NCBI GenBank assembly: GCA_964366065.1
Contig: CAYISF010000002.1
Coordinates: forward strand, 1-29,937
Source: JBAZYZ01 sp964366065
GTDB lineage: Bacteria > Patescibacteriota > Minisyncoccia > Phycocordibacterales > VMEP01
Length of the DNA stretch: 29,937 nt
Reading direction: 5' to 3'
The notes below the pieces were generated by a model, which saw only the letters and a list, made by a program, of their open reading frames with translations, had not been told where the DNA came from and searched no databases. A program made the translations under genes and the position numbers. This document shows positions 21,488 through 28,841 of this stretch, piece after piece. Each line of letters starts with the position of its first letter. Positions within the stretch are counted from its first letter, which is position 1.

Positions 21488-22309
21488 ATGCGGAAAAATA
21501 TCATTTTAATCGTTATCGTGGCTATTTTAGCGGTATCTACCGCCTTACTCATCGTTCGTGATTTTCGCAAGGCAACCGCGCCCGTAATTACCCAAACGAC
21601 CCCGATTCAGGGCGAGAATCCCTCCGACATCAAAGTTGCGCTTAAGGGGGCGGAAAATGTGAGCCAAATTAGCGGGGTTTCTGCTACAAAAGGGCAGCCA
21701 AATCTGCCGTTACCGCTTGTGCCGAATCTTGACCGGCCAATCGCGTTTAAGGGCGATTTTTCCGGCGAGATGAAAAGCCAAATCAGCGCCCGAGCCGCCG
21801 AACTCTCCGGTCTTTTAAAGAAAAATTCCGATTCTCTCGGTAACTGGCTTGATTTGGGAGTGCTTCGGAAAACGATAGGCGATTACGACGGCGCGCGCGA
21901 AGCGTGGGAATACGCCAATGCCATCCGCCCGGGCAATTACGTATCTTTCAGCAATCTGGGAGATTTGTATCATTACTATATTAAGGATTATCCGAAAGCT
22001 GAGGAGAATTTGCTTCAGGCCATAAAGAACGAACCAAGCCATATTGGGTCTTACCGCGCTCTGGTGGATCTATATACTCAGTCATACACGGAGAAACTGG
22101 GCGAGGTTCCGAGTGTTCTTTCCGACGGTCTCAAAAAAAATCCGGATAATTACGACCTTCTCATTATGTTCGCTTCTTATTACAAAAATGCGGGTGATAA
22201 AGTAAACGCTATTTCTTACTATAATAAGGCCATAGCTGTGGCCGATAAATTTGGACAATCGGCTATGAAGCAGACACTGCTGGACGAGATAAAAAATCTT
22301 AGCCAATAA
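21488..22309 (+). CDS. Membrane-anchored TPR protein
   Basis: 273 aa. The N-terminal helix IILIVIVAILAVSTALLIV (~4-23) anchors it, followed by an extended linker rich in Thr/Pro/Gln. From ~105, TPR-type helical pairs appear: NWLDLGVLRKTIGDYDGARE (then AWEYANAIRP), SFSNLGDLYHYYIKDYPKAE, SYRALVDLYTQSYTEKLGEV, and DLLIMFASYYKNAGDKVNAI (then SYYNKAIAV). TPRs mediate protein-protein contacts, here probably on the outer face of the membrane. It is followed after 1 nt by a 46-aa membrane peptide. The partner is unknown; its place in the surface-protein block suggests envelope assembly, which is inference. Confidence 0.8.
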   Translation: MRKNIILIVIVAILAVSTALLIVRDFRKATAPVITQTTPIQGENPSDIKVALKGAENVSQISGVSATKGQPNLPLPLVPNLDRPIAFKGDFSGEMKSQISARAAELSGLLKKNSDSLGNWLDLGVLRKTIGDYDGAREAWEYANAIRPGNYVSFSNLGDLYHYYIKDYPKAEENLLQAIKNEPSHIGSYRALVDLYTQSYTEKLGEVPSVLSDGLKKNPDNYDLLIMFASYYKNAGDKVNAISYYNKAIAVADKFGQSAMKQTLLDEIKNLSQ

Positions 22310-22310
22310 C

Positions 22311-22451
22311 ATGTTTAATAAAACTTTTTTTAAATTTCTATTTGGCTTCGCGGCCATCATTGCCGTCGGCCTTATCGGAGTCGTTGTTTCAGAGGTATAT
22401 TCCGGGAGCGGCGGCAGTGTTAAGCAACTTATTGCCAGTTTTTTCCACTGA
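22311..22451 (+). CDS. 46-aa single-pass membrane peptide
   Basis: Starts 1 nt after the TPR gene stop and reads MFNKTFFKFLFGFAAIIAVG, then LIGVVVSEVYSGSGGSVKQL and IASFFH. There is one hydrophobic helix (~8-27) and a short Gly/Ser hinge. The tight spacing and clean membrane-helix composition support a real gene, translated with the TPR protein. The family is not recognised. Confidence 0.6.
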   Translation: MFNKTFFKFLFGFAAIIAVGLIGVVVSEVYSGSGGSVKQLIASFFH

Positions 22452-22576
22452 TTTTTTCGGACCACATATGGTATAGGGGAGAAATATTTTCTACTGTATA
22501 TTTTCCGCGCCGTATATTTTTACGCTTCTAAATCTCTTCTTGTCTTGGTATAATATATGAGACAGAAGCCTCAATA

Positions 22577-22879
22577 ATGGAAGACGAAAAAAGATTAAGT
22601 AAAATTCGTAAAGTATTTATTACCGTTGTCTTTTTACTGGTTGTTTTTTTCGTCCTCTTGTCAAACAGCCAAACACTTAGTCAGATGGTTGGTAATTTTC
22701 TTGCAAACACTATTTCTCGTCCCAAAACTATTGAAGTATTCAATCCAAAAGTAGAAAAGACCACGCTCTTGAAAGGGGACGAGCTAAAAGAGTTTCTCAA
22801 GTCCGACGATGATTTGGCTCCACTGATACGCCAAATAGTGGCTTCTTCGTCGGCAACAATCAAGCCAAAACCTGAATGA
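22577..22879 (+). CDS. Small membrane-anchored hypothetical protein
   Basis: 100 aa. A basic N-terminus (EDEKRLSKIRK), then a hydrophobic helix VFITVVFLLVVFFVLLSNSQ (~13-32), then a mixed-charge extracytoplasmic tail ending SSSATIKPKPE. Its stop overlaps the ATG of the next large gene (ATGA 22876-22879), so the two are translationally coupled and may work together, for instance as an anchor or chaperone for the secreted partner. A -10 TATAAT at 22549-22554 lies upstream without a good -35. The family is not recognised. Confidence 0.7.
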   Translation: MEDEKRLSKIRKVFITVVFLLVVFFVLLSNSQTLSQMVGNFLANTISRPKTIEVFNPKVEKTTLLKGDELKEFLKSDDDLAPLIRQIVASSSATIKPKPE

Positions 22880-25662
22880 AATATTTAATCAAAGGATTAT
22901 TATCGCTCCTGTTTGCCGCATTTTTCTTTTTGCCTGGAAACGCCTCCGCGGGAACGCTCCAATCCATAAGTCTTAGCCCGCTCAATAATACTAGCCCGAC
23001 TACTGTCAGCGGAACATATAGCCACTTCGCGTGGACAGGCAGTTGTAATCATCCTACATACTTAATGTACAGAATTGACGGGGTTCCGAATCCCGGGGCT
23101 AATATGTATGGCGTACTTCCCGCAAGTCCTGGTACAGGTTCTTTCTCTTTTAATATAGGACCGCTTTCCGCCGGTTTGCACACTATCCAGATTATAATTT
23201 CCAGGATAGGTGACGGTGGGACATGTATTTCTTCAGAGTTCTATAACCCGATATCTTTTACGATTACCGCCACTCCGCCCGGCGCGATTCCCATTGTTGA
23301 TATTCTTCTAAACAGCCAACAACAGAATTTAACCGTTAAAGCGGCTTATGTTAGCGGCGTCGCTTATAATGAACCTTTTACACTGCAGTTGCCGGTTCTT
23401 AATTTTCCAAAATTTACTTTTTCGTGGTATTACGAATGGCAAACTATTTTACCTCCCGCGGCATATGCGGCAACAAATGATTATAGTTCTTACACTAACC
23501 CGGTTACCATCACCTCCAATCTTCCGGTTTGTTTCTATACTTACTGTCTTAAGAAAGAGCTGTACGCCAACCCCAGTGTCTTTCCAAGAACGGTGATGCT
23601 TAGCGTATATGCGAAGACCCAAGATTTTTTTTCTACTCCCCCGTTTCAAATATACACTTCGTCCGTGGTGACCAGATATGTAACCTTCGTTCAGGCGTCG
23701 CCGCCGACGATTAGCATAAGCGCAAACCCGACTTCTGTGCCATACGGAAGTTCAACTACACTAACTTGGTTAAGTACTGACACTATGTCCTGCAGCGGGA
23801 GCGGAGGCATCTTTTCTGGTTTAAAAGCACTTTCCGGTTCTGAAGTAATCCCAAATCTTACAACTTCCACAACATATATAATTACTTGCCTTGGTATTGA
23901 CCAAAGTGGTGTTTCTTCTTCTGTTTTTGTCAGCGTGATTCCCCCGCCTCTCCCTACGATTAGCATAACCGCGATTCCCGCCAGTATTCCTTATGGAGAT
24001 ACATCTACCTTAAACTGGACTTCCTCCAATGCTTCTTCGTGCACCGCAAGCGGGCAGTGGACCGGTTCGCAATCTCTCTCCGGCTCTTTGGTTGTTTCTC
24101 CGGCTCTTCCCACGAACACTTACACTCTCACCTGCACCGGACCCGGGGGGTCCGCTTCGGCAAGCGCCATAGTTACCGTTACCGGGTCTCCTCTCCCTAC
24201 GGTCAGCATAACCGCGATTCCAGCCAGTATTCCTTATGGAGATACATCTACCCTAAACTGGACTTCCTCCAACGTAACCTCATGTACCGCAAGCGGACAG
24301 TGGGCCGGTTCACAATCTCTCTCCGGCTCCTTGGTTGTTTCTCCGGCTTTTGTCACGAACACTTACACTCTTACCTGCACCGGACCCTTCGGGCCTGCTT
24401 CCGGAAGCGCCGTAGTTATCGTTACCGGATTTCCTCCTCCAACCATAAATTTTTCCGCCAGCCCGGTGAGCATCATACCGCCGCAATCCTCAACTCTTAC
24501 CTGGTCAACCGCGAATACCACTTCTTGCACCGGTTCAGATAATAGTCCCACGAGCCCTACCGGCTGGGTATCCATAACCTCATCGTCTGACGGAACCAAG
24601 CTTGCGGTGGGGCCAAGTAACAACATTAACATTTACACCTCTATTAATAGCGGCGTTACTTGGACCAGCCAAGCTAGTTCCGGAATGCGTAATTGGTATT
24701 TTATCGCATCTTCGGCGGACGGCGTTAAACTCGCGGCAGTGGTAAATAACGGCTACATTTACACATCCACCGACAGCGGAGCGACATGGACGCAGCAAAC
24801 TACTTCAGGAAGCAGGCGCTGGAGTGCCATTACATCCTCCTCTGACGGCACCATGCTTGCGGCAGTGGTAAATAACGGCTACATTTACACATCCACCGAC
24901 AGCGGAGCGACATGGACGCAACGGACTTCTTCGGGAAGTCGGCGCTGGAGTGCCATTACATCCTCTTCTGACGGCGTTAAACTCGCCGCGGGGGTAGATT
25001 TTGGCTACATTTACACATCCACCGACAGCGGAGCGACATGGACGCAACGGACTGCTGCAGGAAATAGGATTTGGTATGGTATTACATCTTCCTCTGACGG
25101 GACCAAACTGGCGGCAGCGGTACTTAACGGCTACATTTACACATCCGCCGATAGCGGAGCGACCTGGACGCAGCGAACTACTTCAGGAAGTAGGAGTTGG
25201 CGTGCCATAACATCCTCCTCTGACGGCACCAATCTCGCGGCAGTTGTAAATAACGGCTACATTTACACTTCCACCGACAGCGGTGTGACTTGGACACAAC
25301 AGACAAACGCGGGGTCGCGCGCCTGGACTACAATCACTTCTTCGTCTGACGGTACGAAATTAGCCGCGGCGATAAGTGGAGGGGACGGTATATATACATC
25401 AACCGACAGCGGGATAACATGGACTCCCAGAACTGGCGGTACCGCGCCCTCCGGTTGGTCCGGCGCCAAAGCTCTCTCGGGAACATGGAATGTTTCTCCA
25501 TTGATTACGACCATCTATACGCTCTCTTGTACCGGCGGCGGGGGTAATACTTCATCCTCTGTCACGGTTAGTATTTGCGGTAATAACATTTGTGAGAAAT
25601 CAAACGGGGAGAATGTATCCGTTTGCCGCCAAGATTGCCCGATGAAATACCAAGAATTCTAG
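22876..25662 (+). CDS. Secreted Ig-repeat protein with an inserted seven-bladed beta-propeller
   Basis: 928 aa. Signal peptide at residues 1-25 (LLSLLFAAFFFLPGNASA). A unique N-terminal region runs to ~270. Three Ig-like modules start at ~275, 360 and 440 with the pattern SI.A.P.SIPYGDTSTLNWTSS, SCTASGQW.GSQSLSG and TNTYTLTCTG; their two Cys probably form a disulfide. A fourth module starts at ~520, breaks after TTSCTGSDN, and resumes at ~857 with GWSGAKALSGTWNVSP. The break is filled by seven ~42-aa repeats of the form ITSSSDGTKLAA...YIYTSTDSGATWTQR, one per propeller blade (BNR/YCF48-like). The C-terminus is a Cys motif, CGNNICEKSNGENVSVCRQD. Probably surface-exposed adhesion or sugar binding; the function is not proven. 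Confidence 0.8.
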   Translation: MKYLIKGLLSLLFAAFFFLPGNASAGTLQSISLSPLNNTSPTTVSGTYSHFAWTGSCNHPTYLMYRIDGVPNPGANMYGVLPASPGTGSFSFNIGPLSAGLHTIQIIISRIGDGGTCISSEFYNPISFTITATPPGAIPIVDILLNSQQQNLTVKAAYVSGVAYNEPFTLQLPVLNFPKFTFSWYYEWQTILPPAAYAATNDYSSYTNPVTITSNLPVCFYTYCLKKELYANPSVFPRTVMLSVYAKTQDFFSTPPFQIYTSSVVTRYVTFVQASPPTISISANPTSVPYGSSTTLTWLSTDTMSCSGSGGIFSGLKALSGSEVIPNLTTSTTYIITCLGIDQSGVSSSVFVSVIPPPLPTISITAIPASIPYGDTSTLNWTSSNASSCTASGQWTGSQSLSGSLVVSPALPTNTYTLTCTGPGGSASASAIVTVTGSPLPTVSITAIPASIPYGDTSTLNWTSSNVTSCTASGQWAGSQSLSGSLVVSPAFVTNTYTLTCTGPFGPASGSAVVIVTGFPPPTINFSASPVSIIPPQSSTLTWSTANTTSCTGSDNSPTSPTGWVSITSSSDGTKLAVGPSNNINIYTSINSGVTWTSQASSGMRNWYFIASSADGVKLAAVVNNGYIYTSTDSGATWTQQTTSGSRRWSAITSSSDGTMLAAVVNNGYIYTSTDSGATWTQRTSSGSRRWSAITSSSDGVKLAAGVDFGYIYTSTDSGATWTQRTAAGNRIWYGITSSSDGTKLAAAVLNGYIYTSADSGATWTQRTTSGSRSWRAITSSSDGTNLAAVVNNGYIYTSTDSGVTWTQQTNAGSRAWTTITSSSDGTKLAAAISGGDGIYTSTDSGITWTPRTGGTAPSGWSGAKALSGTWNVSPLITTIYTLSCTGGGGNTSSSVTVSICGNNICEKSNGENVSVCRQDCPMKYQEF
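23950..24432 (+). repeat. Tandem near-identical Ig-module DNA repeat
   Basis: Two ~241-bp units, from about 23950 and 24191, share most of their sequence, including CCAGTATTCCTTATGGAGAT and GGACTTCCTCCAA. They encode Ig modules 2 and 3 of the 928-aa protein. The low divergence suggests recent duplication or gene conversion. Confidence 0.75.
24568..25438 (+). repeat. Seven tandem ~126-bp propeller-blade repeats
   Basis: Units share GGCTACATTTACACATCCAC and GACAGCGGAGCGACATGGAC. The middle units (about 24690-25260) are the most alike, while the first and last are diverged, as expected for expansion by unequal exchange or slippage. Confidence 0.8.
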
Positions 25663-25688
25663 GTTTTTGGGTAATTTTAAAAAGTCGT

Positions 25689-25717
25689 TTGACATATTGG
25701 CGGCACTTCTGTATCTT
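25689..25717 (+). promoter_or_regulatory. rplJ-rplL promoter
   Basis: TTGACA at 25689-25694, 17-nt spacer, TATCTT at 25712-25717. The start at about 25724 is just before the L10 leader. Confidence 0.75.
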
Positions 25718-25723
25718 ATTCTT

Positions 25724-25860
25724 ACAAGCCGTAGAAAGCAGGTGCCAATTTTACCCAAGAGCAAAGCGATTGGTTATAAAATTGAGCATCCCGACCCCTT
25801 AGGGACGGGATGAAAAAGCTTAATTTCCTGCCAAGGTCGAACTAAAGCCCCTTTTTTTGG
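25724..25860 (+). promoter_or_regulatory. Ribosomal protein L10 leader
   Basis: AAGCCGTAGAAAGCAGGTGC (25727 on) and TTTCCTGCCAAGGTCGAAC (25825 on) are the conserved strands of the L10 leader RNA. GCAGG (25738-25742) pairs with CCTGC (25827-25831). Within lies the hairpin CATCCCG (25787-25793) / CGGGATG (25806-25812). L10(L12)4 binds this structure to repress rplJ-rplL when in excess. It is about 280 nt upstream of the rplJ start, with a second hairpin between. Confidence 0.8.
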
Positions 25861-25917
25861 GCGCTTGTCGGCTCCCAGCGGAGTCGTTTTAATTTTTGGT
25901 AAATTGACAGCGTTAGC

Positions 25918-25986
25918 GAGTATAACTTAACAACCCGCCAAAATTTTTGCGGAGCAAAAACTTAGGCGGGTAAAAATTTTATACTC
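25918..25986. repeat. CCCGCC hairpin repeat, copy 2, nested in an outer inverted repeat
   Basis: Inner: ACCCGCCAAAATTTTTGC (25933-25950), loop GGA, GCAAAAACTTAGGCGGGT (25954-25971). Outer: GAGTATAA (25918-25925) / TTATACTC (25979-25986). It lies between the L10 leader and rplJ, and its inner hairpin matches the one after recA. Confidence 0.7.
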
Positions 25987-26008
25987 ACTGCGTTCGTTAA
26001 AATTAGTT

Positions 26009-26503
26009 ATGGCAATAAGCAGACAAAAAAAAGAGGAAACTGTAAGCAAAATCAAGAAAGTGGCTTCGGACGCGGTTTCCATGGTTTTTGTAAATTTCCA
26101 TGGACTTACCGTGGCCGATGTTACGAAACTTAGGAAGACGCTCCAGTCAAAGAAGTTCGGTTATGTTGTGGCCAAGAAGACGCTTATGAAAAGAGCTCTT
26201 GACACGATAAAAACTGAAGGCGAACTGCCTTCTTTGGACGGGGAAATCGCGCTTGTTTATGGCGCTGACCCGATAGAACCGGCGCGCGAAATTTATTCTT
26301 TCCAGAAAAATCACAAGGAACACATAAAAATCGTCGGAGGCGTTTTTGAAGGTAAGTATAAAGACGCAGCGGCCATGACTGAAATAGCCATGATACCGCC
26401 TCGGGAAATTCTTATCGCTCAATTCGTTAATCTTATAAATTCACCGATTCAGCGTTTCGCCATTGTCATTGGACAGGTTGCGAAACAGAAAGAAGCGGCT
26501 TAA
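26009..26503 (+). CDS. rplJ: 50S ribosomal protein L10
   Basis: Forms the base of the ribosomal stalk, binding 23S rRNA and L7/L12 dimers. 164 aa with the family N-terminus AISRQKKEETVSKIKKVASD, FVNFHGLTVADVTKLRKTLQ, and the YVVAKKTLMKRAL segment. The C-terminal helix that holds L7/L12 follows (LINSPIQRFAIVIGQVAKQK). It is followed after 13 nt by rplL, under the L10 leader. Confidence 0.95.
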   Translation: MAISRQKKEETVSKIKKVASDAVSMVFVNFHGLTVADVTKLRKTLQSKKFGYVVAKKTLMKRALDTIKTEGELPSLDGEIALVYGADPIEPAREIYSFQKNHKEHIKIVGGVFEGKYKDAAAMTEIAMIPPREILIAQFVNLINSPIQRFAIVIGQVAKQKEAA

Positions 26504-26516
26504 CAAAAATATAACT

Positions 26517-26888
26517 ATGTCTAAACATAACGACATCATTGAAAAGATAGAGACCATGTCCGTGCTTGATTTGCACGAACTGGTGAAGGCCATTGAAGAG
26601 AAATTCGGCGTGTCGGCGGCGGCCATGGCGGCTCCGGCAGCCGCTGCAGCGGGGGGAGCGGATGTAGCGGAGGAAAAAAGCTCTTTTACCATGGAACTTA
26701 CGGCCGCCGGCGAGCAGAAGATTGCCGTAATGAAGGCGGTCAAAGAGGCGCTTGGTTTGGGGCTTAAAGAAGCCAAAGATTTGGTAGACGGCGCCCCGTC
26801 GGTACTTAAAGAAGATATGAAAAAAGCCGAAGCGGAGGAACTCAAGAAAAAAATAGAGACCGCTGGGGGCAAAGTTACGCTCAAGTAA
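26517..26888 (+). CDS. rplL: 50S ribosomal protein L7/L12
   Basis: The stalk protein that recruits translation GTPases. 123 aa: N-terminal dimer domain (DIIEKIETMSVLDLHELVKA), an Ala-rich hinge (AAAMAAPAAAAAGGA), and C-terminal domain KSSFTMELTAAGEQKIAVMK with GLGLKEAKDLVDGAPSVLKE. ATG 26517 is chosen; the longer in-frame version from 26463 overlaps rplJ and adds residues absent from the family. Confidence 0.95.
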   Translation: MSKHNDIIEKIETMSVLDLHELVKAIEEKFGVSAAAMAAPAAAAAGGADVAEEKSSFTMELTAAGEQKIAVMKAVKEALGLGLKEAKDLVDGAPSVLKEDMKKAEAEELKKKIETAGGKVTLK

Positions 26889-26991
26889 GTAACTTTGAAC
26901 CGGAGCGCGACGGCGCGAGGTGGGGTCGCGCGCGTTTCTAACAAGAAACGACGCGTGGCAGGTAACACTGAAGTAAGAAGTCGTTAAAGAG
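26889..26991 (+). other. Structured 3' region after rplL
   Basis: Two adjacent GC-rich hairpins are visible: GCGCGAC with GTCGCGC, and CGCGTTTCT with AGAAACGACGCG (2-nt bulge). No gene is seen. Probably a 3' UTR structure ahead of the terminator. Confidence 0.45.
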
Positions 26992-27025
26992 AAAAAATCC
27001 CCCGCTTAAGGCGGGGGATTTTTTC
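26992..27025. terminator. rplJ-rplL terminator
   Basis: AAAAAAT, CCCCCGC (26999-27005), loop TTAAG, GCGGGGG (27011-27017), ATTTTTT. Symmetric, so active in both directions. Confidence 0.92.
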
Positions 27026-27053
27026 TTGAATAGTAAGGTAAAGGTGGTAGTAT
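27026..27053 (+). promoter_or_regulatory. Promoter of the wHTH/NTase-like gene
   Basis: TTGAAT at 27026-27031, 16-nt spacer, TAGTAT at 27048-27053. The expected start at 27060 is the G of the GTG start codon, implying a leaderless mRNA. The -35 begins directly after the terminator T tract. Confidence 0.5.
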
Positions 27054-27059
27054 AAAGCT

Positions 27060-27683
27060 GTGGAAATACTGGGAAAACTTTTCGGCAGCGAGGCGCGGGT
27101 GCGAATGCTCCGCCTTTTCTTTTTGAATCCCGAAGCCAGTTTTGAATCCAAAGATATTTCCCGAAAAACCAAAACGAATCCGGCGACGGTTCGTAAAGAA
27201 CTGTCTATTCTGCAATCCGCCGGAATCGTGAAGCGGTATTCTTTTTATAAGGAAATTGTCGGTCGAAGCAAGCGTAAGATAAGCGTAAAAAAGAAACGGG
27301 TGGAAGGGTGGTGTTTGGATAAATCGTTCCATTACAACGAACAGCTGAAAAATCTTCTGGTCAGCACGGACTTGATTAAAAAGAACGACATTTTGAAACG
27401 CTTTCACCGCGCCGGCAAAATAAAACTTTTGATCATCGCCGGTCTTTTCATCAAAAACGAAGGAAGCCGCGTTGATATTTTTATCGTCGGGGACAGGATG
27501 AAACGCGGCATTATTGAGAATATTATCCGCTCGCTTGAGGCGGAGGCGGGGAAGGAGATACGATATGCCGCTTTGGAAACCGCGGAGTTTAACTATCGGA
27601 TGGAAATGTACGATAAATTCGTGCGTGACATTTTGGATTATCCCCATGAAACCATAATTGACCGTCTGGGCGTTGAGGGTTGA
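27060..27683 (+). CDS. Winged-helix protein with degenerate nucleotidyltransferase-like domain
   Basis: 207 aa. The N-terminal ~65 residues form a winged helix (GSEARVRMLRLFFLNPEASF, SKDISRKTKTNPATVRKELS). A basic linker follows. From ~115 a fold resembling MNT-type nucleotidyltransferases is seen (KLLIIAGLFIKNEGSRVDIF, VGDRMKRGIIENIIRSLEAE, AEFNYRMEMYDKFVRDIL). The usual catalytic GSxxxGxxxxxSDxD is reduced to NEGSRVD, so the domain is probably sensory rather than catalytic. Such fusions are common as small regulators in archaea and CPR. The GTG start is supported by the promoter position and by the family N-terminus; the next ATG (27105) would cut the helix. Confidence 0.7.
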   Translation: MEILGKLFGSEARVRMLRLFFLNPEASFESKDISRKTKTNPATVRKELSILQSAGIVKRYSFYKEIVGRSKRKISVKKKRVEGWCLDKSFHYNEQLKNLLVSTDLIKKNDILKRFHRAGKIKLLIIAGLFIKNEGSRVDIFIVGDRMKRGIIENIIRSLEAEAGKEIRYAALETAEFNYRMEMYDKFVRDILDYPHETIIDRLGVEG

Positions 27684-27726
27684 TAACCACTGAAACCTCA
27701 CTATCCACGGTTTCTTAGGGGACTTG

Positions 27727-27851
27727 TCCCGTTAGAGGCAGGTCGCGATTGACTAGTTCTCGCACGGCCGATACCCATGAATTGTTCCACTATTTTTGAT
27801 ATTTTTACCTTAAAGTCCTATTTTATATAGCGACCGCGGGCTCTAACGGGA
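27727..27851. repeat. Inverted repeat upstream of the MscS-like gene
   Basis: TCCCGTTAGAG (27727-27737) and CTCTAACGGGA (27841-27851), extended inward by GTCGC/GCGAC with an internal loop. The loop contains TTGATA (27796-27801), 17 nt, TATTTT (27819-27824), a possible promoter. The outer ends match those of the efp (TCCCATTAG) and GIY-YIG (TCCCGTTAG) elements. Confidence 0.65.
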
Positions 27852-27899
27852 TATCCACACGCCCACTATCAAAAACGGCTTGAAATGTTAGAATTAAAG

Positions 27900-27926
27900 C
27901 AACTTTAATAGTCGAACTTAAAGTTG
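27900..27926 (+). other. Short hairpin in the MscS-like gene leader
   Basis: CAACTTTAA (27900-27908), TAGTCGAAC, TTAAAGTTG (27918-27926). The stretch 27684-28029 otherwise shows no gene. Confidence 0.5.
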
Positions 27927-28029
27927 TTACGCGTAAAAACTTTAGTATTTAGCAGTTTAGTTTTCAGCCAAAAGCTGATTGTTCTCGCTCGTCGTTCTAG
28001 AGCGCCGGGCAGGAACGAAAGTCAATTCT

Positions 28030-28719
28030 ATGTTAATAGAAACGTGGAGTCAGGCACTCGGGCAGGCATTCTACAATCTCTGGGCTGGGGTCTTGGGATT
28101 CGTTCCCAATGTGCTCGCGGCGATAATTATCTTCGTGCTCGGCTGGGTTGCCGCTTCCGTAATTGAGAAGCTTGTCGAACAGCTATTTAAAGTGCTTATG
28201 GTTGATAAGGCGCTTAGAAGCGCCGGTATGGAAGACGCTCTCCAGAAAGGCGGTGTCCGCCTTGATTCAGGAATGTTTTTTGGCGCCCTGGTAAAGTGGT
28301 TCATCGTCGTTATTTTCCTGATGGCTTCGCTTGACGTTGTTCGCTTGAATACGGTGAATGATTTCTTGCGCCAAGTCGCGGCTTATCTGCCGCAGGTCAT
28401 TGTCGCGGCATTAATTCTTCTCGTCGCGGCGGTTGTTGCCAATGTAACTGACAAAGTTGTCAGTTCGTCAGCCAAGACAGCGGGCATTTCATCAGCTGGT
28501 TTCTTGGGCGGCGTTTCCCGCTGGGCTATCTGGATTTTCGCCATAGTGACTGCTTTAACTCAGCTTGGCGTAGCCGGACAACTTATGCTCACGTTGCTTC
28601 AGGGACTAGTGTATATGCTTGCCATCGCTGGCGGTGTTGCTTTCGGTTTAGGAGGCAAAGATGCAGCAGCTCGCTACATTGAGCGTCTGCGTGAAGAGAT
28701 TTCCAGCAAGAAGAACTAA
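28030..28719 (+). CDS. MscS-type conserved TM-helix protein (CmpX-like)
   Basis: 229 aa from ATG 28030. About four or five membrane segments: GFVPNVLAAIIIFVLGWVAA, GALVKWFIVVIFLMASLDVV, AAYLPQVIVAALILLVAAVV, RWAIWIFAIVTALTQLGVAG, and LVYMLAIAGGVAFGLGGKDA. The last, with its Gly-rich AFGLGGKDAAARYIERLREE end, is the pore-helix-like signature of the MscS family. The beta domain of true MscS is missing, so this is the TM_helix (PF05552) type found next to mechanosensitive channels. Probably involved in osmotic or mechanical response; gating is unproven. The TTG at 27979 would add a basic leader and is rejected. Confidence 0.75.
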   Translation: MLIETWSQALGQAFYNLWAGVLGFVPNVLAAIIIFVLGWVAASVIEKLVEQLFKVLMVDKALRSAGMEDALQKGGVRLDSGMFFGALVKWFIVVIFLMASLDVVRLNTVNDFLRQVAAYLPQVIVAALILLVAAVVANVTDKVVSSSAKTAGISSAGFLGGVSRWAIWIFAIVTALTQLGVAGQLMLTLLQGLVYMLAIAGGVAFGLGGKDAAARYIERLREEISSKKN

Positions 28720-28750
28720 GCTTAATTTGTAAGCTTTTCTCCGCAAAAAG

Positions 28751-28773
28751 GATGTCGCTTGACATCTTTTTTG
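28751..28773 (+). terminator. Terminator of the MscS-like gene, overlapping the next promoter
   Basis: GATGTC-GCTT-GACATC followed by TTTTTT. The right arm carries TTGACA, the -35 of the next gene. A weaker AAGCTT..AAGCTTTT hairpin overlaps the stop codon at 28717-28737. Confidence 0.75.
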
Positions 28774-28787
28774 TTTTAGTATATAAT
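28759..28787 (+). promoter_or_regulatory. Consensus sigma-70 promoter
   Basis: TTGACA at 28759-28764, 17-nt spacer, TATAAT at 28782-28787: a perfect match in both boxes and spacing. The first 18 nt (TTGACATCTTTTTTGTTT) recur at 29369-29386. Confidence 0.9.
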
Positions 28788-28841
28788 GGCAAAAGAAGTT
28801 AGGTTTGGCATTTCGCCAAACATATGATAATAGGAGGTTTT

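Noticed and set aside
24568..25438. CRISPR-like regular repeat
   Set aside because: Units are ~126 bp, in frame and coding for propeller blades, with no unique spacers and no cas genes.
27979..28719. Longer MscS-like protein from TTG 27979
   Set aside because: The extra 17 residues (ERRAGTK) are basic and unlike the family; ATG 28030 gives the normal N-terminus.
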